A stretch of 64,000 nt of DNA from Pontibacter sp. G13 (lineage in GTDB: Bacteria; Bacteroidota; Bacteroidia; J057). The translations under genes were made by a program, and so were the position numbers. The DNA is taken from contig NZ_CP134696.1 of the NCBI RefSeq assembly GCF_031851795.1, forward strand, positions 6,510,001 through 6,574,000. Reading direction: 5' to 3'. Shown piece after piece: positions 61,471 to 64,000 of the stretch. Within the stretch, counting starts at the first letter, position 1, and each line of letters begins with the position of its first letter. Below the pieces are notes generated by a model. It saw only the letters and a list, made by a program, of their open reading frames with translations. It had not been told where the DNA came from and did not search any database.

Positions 61471-61680
61471 AAATTTGGGGGTGCCCCAGCGTGCTTGGCC
61501 GATCTTTCCTATCTGAAAGATTTTTCGCTGGGTCGGCGTCTTCCGTGCTCGCTGACGCTCGGTCTCCAATCTGGGGGCGAGAGATCGCCGCCCCCAGATC
61601 AGAGACTCCTCCCCAAGGTCGGCCACTCCAGATACCTCACCCCGCACCTATCATCCGCACATATCACTAGATTTCCTCAA
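61471..61680 (+). repeat. Second copy of the GC-rich palindromic repeat
   Basis: Contains a perfect 11-bp inverted repeat (arms ATCTGGGGGCG at 61569-61579 and its complement at 61589-61599) around AGAGATCGC, preceded by GTGCTCGCTGACGCTCGGTC and followed by GGCCACTCCAG and ATCCGCAC. The same blocks in the same order occur on the minus strand of 30150-30370. The locus sits between FecR and a minus-strand surface protein, outside genes. Confidence 0.72.
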
Positions 61681-61684
61681 ACGA

Positions 61685-61714
61685 ACAGGGGCCACCTAGA
61701 TAGGCGGCCCCTGT
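61685..61714 (-). terminator. Terminator of the PKD surface-protein gene
   Basis: 9-bp perfect stem acaggggcc (61685-61693) and ggcccctgt (61706-61714); the minus strand continues TTCGTTTG. It lies about 40 bases after the stop at 61753. The T tract is weak. Confidence 0.6.
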
Positions 61715-61752
61715 AAGTATAGGATAGGATATGGTTTCCTGAAGTCAGGAGA

Positions 61753-64000
61753 TTAGCGCAGCAGCGTCAAATCACCTTTGTAGACTTTCTCTCCGATCTT
61801 GACTGCGTAGAAGTATACGCCGGCTTTTTCGGAACTTGGACGCCAGCCTTCTTGTGCGCTCTGGGATACGAACACCTCGCGGCCCCAGCGGTCAAATACG
61901 GCAATGCTCACATCCTCAACTCCATTGTAGGTGATCAGGAACTCGTCATTCACGCCATCTCCGTTTGGCGTAAATACCGTTGGGATCATCACGTCTGGGC
62001 GATAAATGTGGTATGGCTCGTAGGAAACGGTGCTCACACATCCAAATTCGTCCGTGACGGTCAAGGTAACCAGATAGTCGCCTTCCTCCGTGTACGTGTG
62101 CATCGGGCTAGCCTGGTCAGAGACATTGCCATCTCCAAACTCCCAGAACCAAGATACAGCTCCGCTAGAAAGATCAGTGAAGTTGACCACTGGATTAGGC
62201 AGTGGCAAATTCAGATCAGCAGGTGCATCGGAAACGAAGGAAGCCGCTCCGGGCTCACCTACCTGTACGGTCACCTTGGTGATTTCATCGGTACAACCTC
62301 CAGCTCCCGTTACTGTCAGAGATACGTCGTATGATCCGGCCGCTTCGAATACATGAACAGGGTTGGCCTCGTTGGTCATCGGTGATTCATCGTTGAAGTT
62401 CCAACGATAGGCAACGCCATTGTTGGTGTTGTCAAAGAAGCTTACTGTCAATGGCGCACATCCTTCCGCGATAGAGGCAAAGTAATCGGCCTCGACTGGA
62501 GGATTCACGGTCATGGAGATCGATGCAGTATCGGAACACACCCCTTCGCTGACAGTCAGCAAGTAGGTAGTGGAGAATCCAGGGCTGGCAACAGGATCGG
62601 ATACAGAGGCATCACTCAATCCAATTGCAGGGGCCCACGAGAAGTCAGCATTGCCCAATCCACCCGTCGCGATGAACTGAACTTGCTCCCCTGGGCAGAT
62701 CCGAGTGGTGTCTGCGGTGATCGTTGCTTCTACAGCAGGATTCACGGTTACAATGATGGAATCCATGGTCGGGCAGTCTCCAGCCCCGATAGAAGTCTGT
62801 ACTGTGAAGATCGTAGTCCGTGTAGGCGCAACCAAGACTTCTGGCTGATAGACATCGGAAACAATGCTTCCGATCGGCTGCCAGCTGTAGACCACTGGGC
62901 TACCCACTGCGGTATTGAACAAATGGCCCGATTTCAGAGAGATGGTATCTCCAGAACAAATCACGGTGTCAGGAGAGATCGCAAATACCTCTGGCGTAGG
63001 CTTGATGGTCACAAGGACTTCATCAGCATTGGACTCACATCCATATTCGCTGGTGGCAGTCACGGTGTAGGTCGTGGTCGTGGTAGGATTGGCAATTGGA
63101 TTAGCGGCAGTTGGATCATCCAGTCCAATAGTCGGAGTCCAGCTGAAGGTATATCCAGATGCGTTTGGATCTCCATCTACGCCACCTTCCAGTTGTGCGC
63201 CTTCATTGTAGCACACGGTCCAATCGTTACCGGCATCTACAGTTGGGATGGTATTGACCGTAACAGTAACCTGATCTCCTTCACTCACACAACCATTGGA
63301 GGTCACGCTCAAGGTATAGGTAGTGGTTTGGTCTGGAGAAACAATCGGTGTTGGAGACGTTGGGTCATTGATCATACCCGGAAGGGCAGGCGTCCATGAG
63401 AAATCATAGCTCGGTCCTGCATCATATCCATAGCCAAACAACTGGATGGATTCACCGAAGCAGATGATCGTGTCTCGTCCCGCATCGGCCACCGGCATCG
63501 CATTGACAGTGATGGTGACGGTAGAAACTGTGTCCAATGTATTGACATCGGAGGTACATCCGTTAGCTGAAACCCCGATCAGGGTATAGATCGTGGTCGT
63601 ATCAGGACGAGCATAAGGGCTCCAGATGGTATCGGCAGGAATTCCGGTTGAAGGAACCCAGTATGGCTGAATGGGCTGTGGAGCCATGTTATTCGCAGCG
63701 GTTCCTCCCAGCAGGAATGCACCAGGTCCTGTAGAACAGATGGAAGTGTCTCTACCCGCATCCATGATGGGCTTGGCCTTGACGATCACGACTGCGGAGT
63801 CCAAGTTGGATTTACATCCGTTTACGTCCGTCACTTGGTAGTAGTACTTCACGGAATCAGTAGCCACTACGAACTGTGGATTCATGGTTGGGTCCTCGAT
63901 GTTGGCATTGGAAATACCGCCATTTGGATCCACCTCACTCGTCCACTGGTAGAAATATGGCATGGTTCCACCTTCAGTGGTCGCATCAAGTTGTACACCA
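61753..64000 (-). CDS. PKD-repeat surface protein with gliding-motility C-terminal domain (partial)
   Basis: C-terminal 748 residues of a larger protein; the frame is open to the window edge. It consists of repeated Ig-like units of about 85 residues (…VDAGNDWTVCYNEGAQLEGG…YTFSWTPTIGLDDPTAANPIANPTTTTTYTVTA), then two PKD domains (LTVSFFDNTNNGVAYRWNFNDESP; FTDLSSGAVSWFWEFGDGNVSD) and a final type B C-terminal domain (MIPTVFTPNGDGVNDEFLI; DRWGREVFVSQSAQEGW; AGVYFYAVKI), typical of proteins exported by the type IX system in gliding bacteria. An adhesin or scaffold role is likely; cargo and length are unknown. Confidence 0.92.
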   Translation of the reverse strand, partial: GVQLDATTEGGTMPYFYQWTSEVDPNGGISNANIEDPTMNPQFVVATDSVKYYYQVTDVNGCKSNLDSAVVIVKAKPIMDAGRDTSICSTGPGAFLLGGTAANNMAPQPIQPYWVPSTGIPADTIWSPYARPDTTTIYTLIGVSANGCTSDVNTLDTVSTVTITVNAMPVADAGRDTIICFGESIQLFGYGYDAGPSYDFSWTPALPGMINDPTSPTPIVSPDQTTTYTLSVTSNGCVSEGDQVTVTVNTIPTVDAGNDWTVCYNEGAQLEGGVDGDPNASGYTFSWTPTIGLDDPTAANPIANPTTTTTYTVTATSEYGCESNADEVLVTIKPTPEVFAISPDTVICSGDTISLKSGHLFNTAVGSPVVYSWQPIGSIVSDVYQPEVLVAPTRTTIFTVQTSIGAGDCPTMDSIIVTVNPAVEATITADTTRICPGEQVQFIATGGLGNADFSWAPAIGLSDASVSDPVASPGFSTTYLLTVSEGVCSDTASISMTVNPPVEADYFASIAEGCAPLTVSFFDNTNNGVAYRWNFNDESPMTNEANPVHVFEAAGSYDVSLTVTGAGGCTDEITKVTVQVGEPGAASFVSDAPADLNLPLPNPVVNFTDLSSGAVSWFWEFGDGNVSDQASPMHTYTEEGDYLVTLTVTDEFGCVSTVSYEPYHIYRPDVMIPTVFTPNGDGVNDEFLITYNGVEDVSIAVFDRWGREVFVSQSAQEGWRPSSEKAGVYFYAVKIGEKVYKGDLTLLR

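Noticed and set aside
61560-61600. Palindromic hairpin considered as a terminator
   Set aside because: Not followed by a T tract on either strand and shared with a distant locus, so treated as part of the repeat.

Overview
This window is a stretch of chromosome from a member of the Bacteroidota, most likely a free-living, aerobic one. Support comes from type IX secretion (T9SS) C-terminal domains on secreted proteins, a gliding-motility type C-terminal domain, SPOR and HU-CCDC81 proteins, FecR, the nusB/DUF1573/yajC/ybbR/coaE block, leucine dehydrogenase, start codons without clear Shine-Dalgarno sequences, and promoter boxes of the form TAnnTTTG. I cannot name genus or species. No rRNA, tRNA, CRISPR array, prophage or intact insertion sequence was recognised.

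Layout. 1-6,072: end-truncated peptide-binding lipoprotein, a lone ParA, a small outer-membrane-like protein, a secreted S33 peptidase and a T9SS cargo protein. 6,073-11,491 (minus strand): coaE, ybbR, yajC, a DUF1573 lipoprotein, an NAD-type isocitrate dehydrogenase, nusB and leucine dehydrogenase. 11,698-16,616 (plus strand): an isolated nuoD, plsY, an indoleamine 2,3-dioxygenase family protein, mrp and a NifU-type scaffold. 16,909-23,201: an HTH regulator, a tightly overlapping signalling operon (histidine kinase, receiver-kinase hybrid, degenerate adenylate-forming-enzyme-like protein) and a sugar-nucleotidyltransferase. 23,278-34,122: DUF952, universal stress protein, a sodium/solute symporter, a TlpA-like thioredoxin, then a probable carboxylate uptake and sensing module (DUF4212 plus symporter; small membrane protein plus symporter-kinase fusion; response regulator). 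That module is preceded by a 5' region packed with CTAC repeats and is split by a GC-rich repeat island. 34,585-43,600: envelope genes (1044-aa TPR protein, beta-barrel, two SPOR proteins, others). 43,800-49,781: tilS, TPR lipoprotein, CoA transferase, exopolysaccharide priming transferase with a lipoprotein. 50,194-60,130: two tandem CocE/NonD hydrolases, an amidohydrolase-fold protein that has lost its metal ligands, a MATE transporter, dihydroorotase and an SDR reductase. 60,385-64,000: FecR, a second copy of the GC-rich repeat, and the C-terminal part of a large PKD-rich surface protein.

The signals most worth following are the CTAC-repeat leader at 27,453-27,764 with its flanking 11-bp inverted repeat, the kinase/receiver/ANL-like operon, the metal-ligand-free amidohydrolase, the competing hairpins upstream of dihydroorotase, intrinsic terminators that end a few bases before start codons, and the dispersed palindromic repeat shared by 29,920-30,375 and 61,471-61,680.
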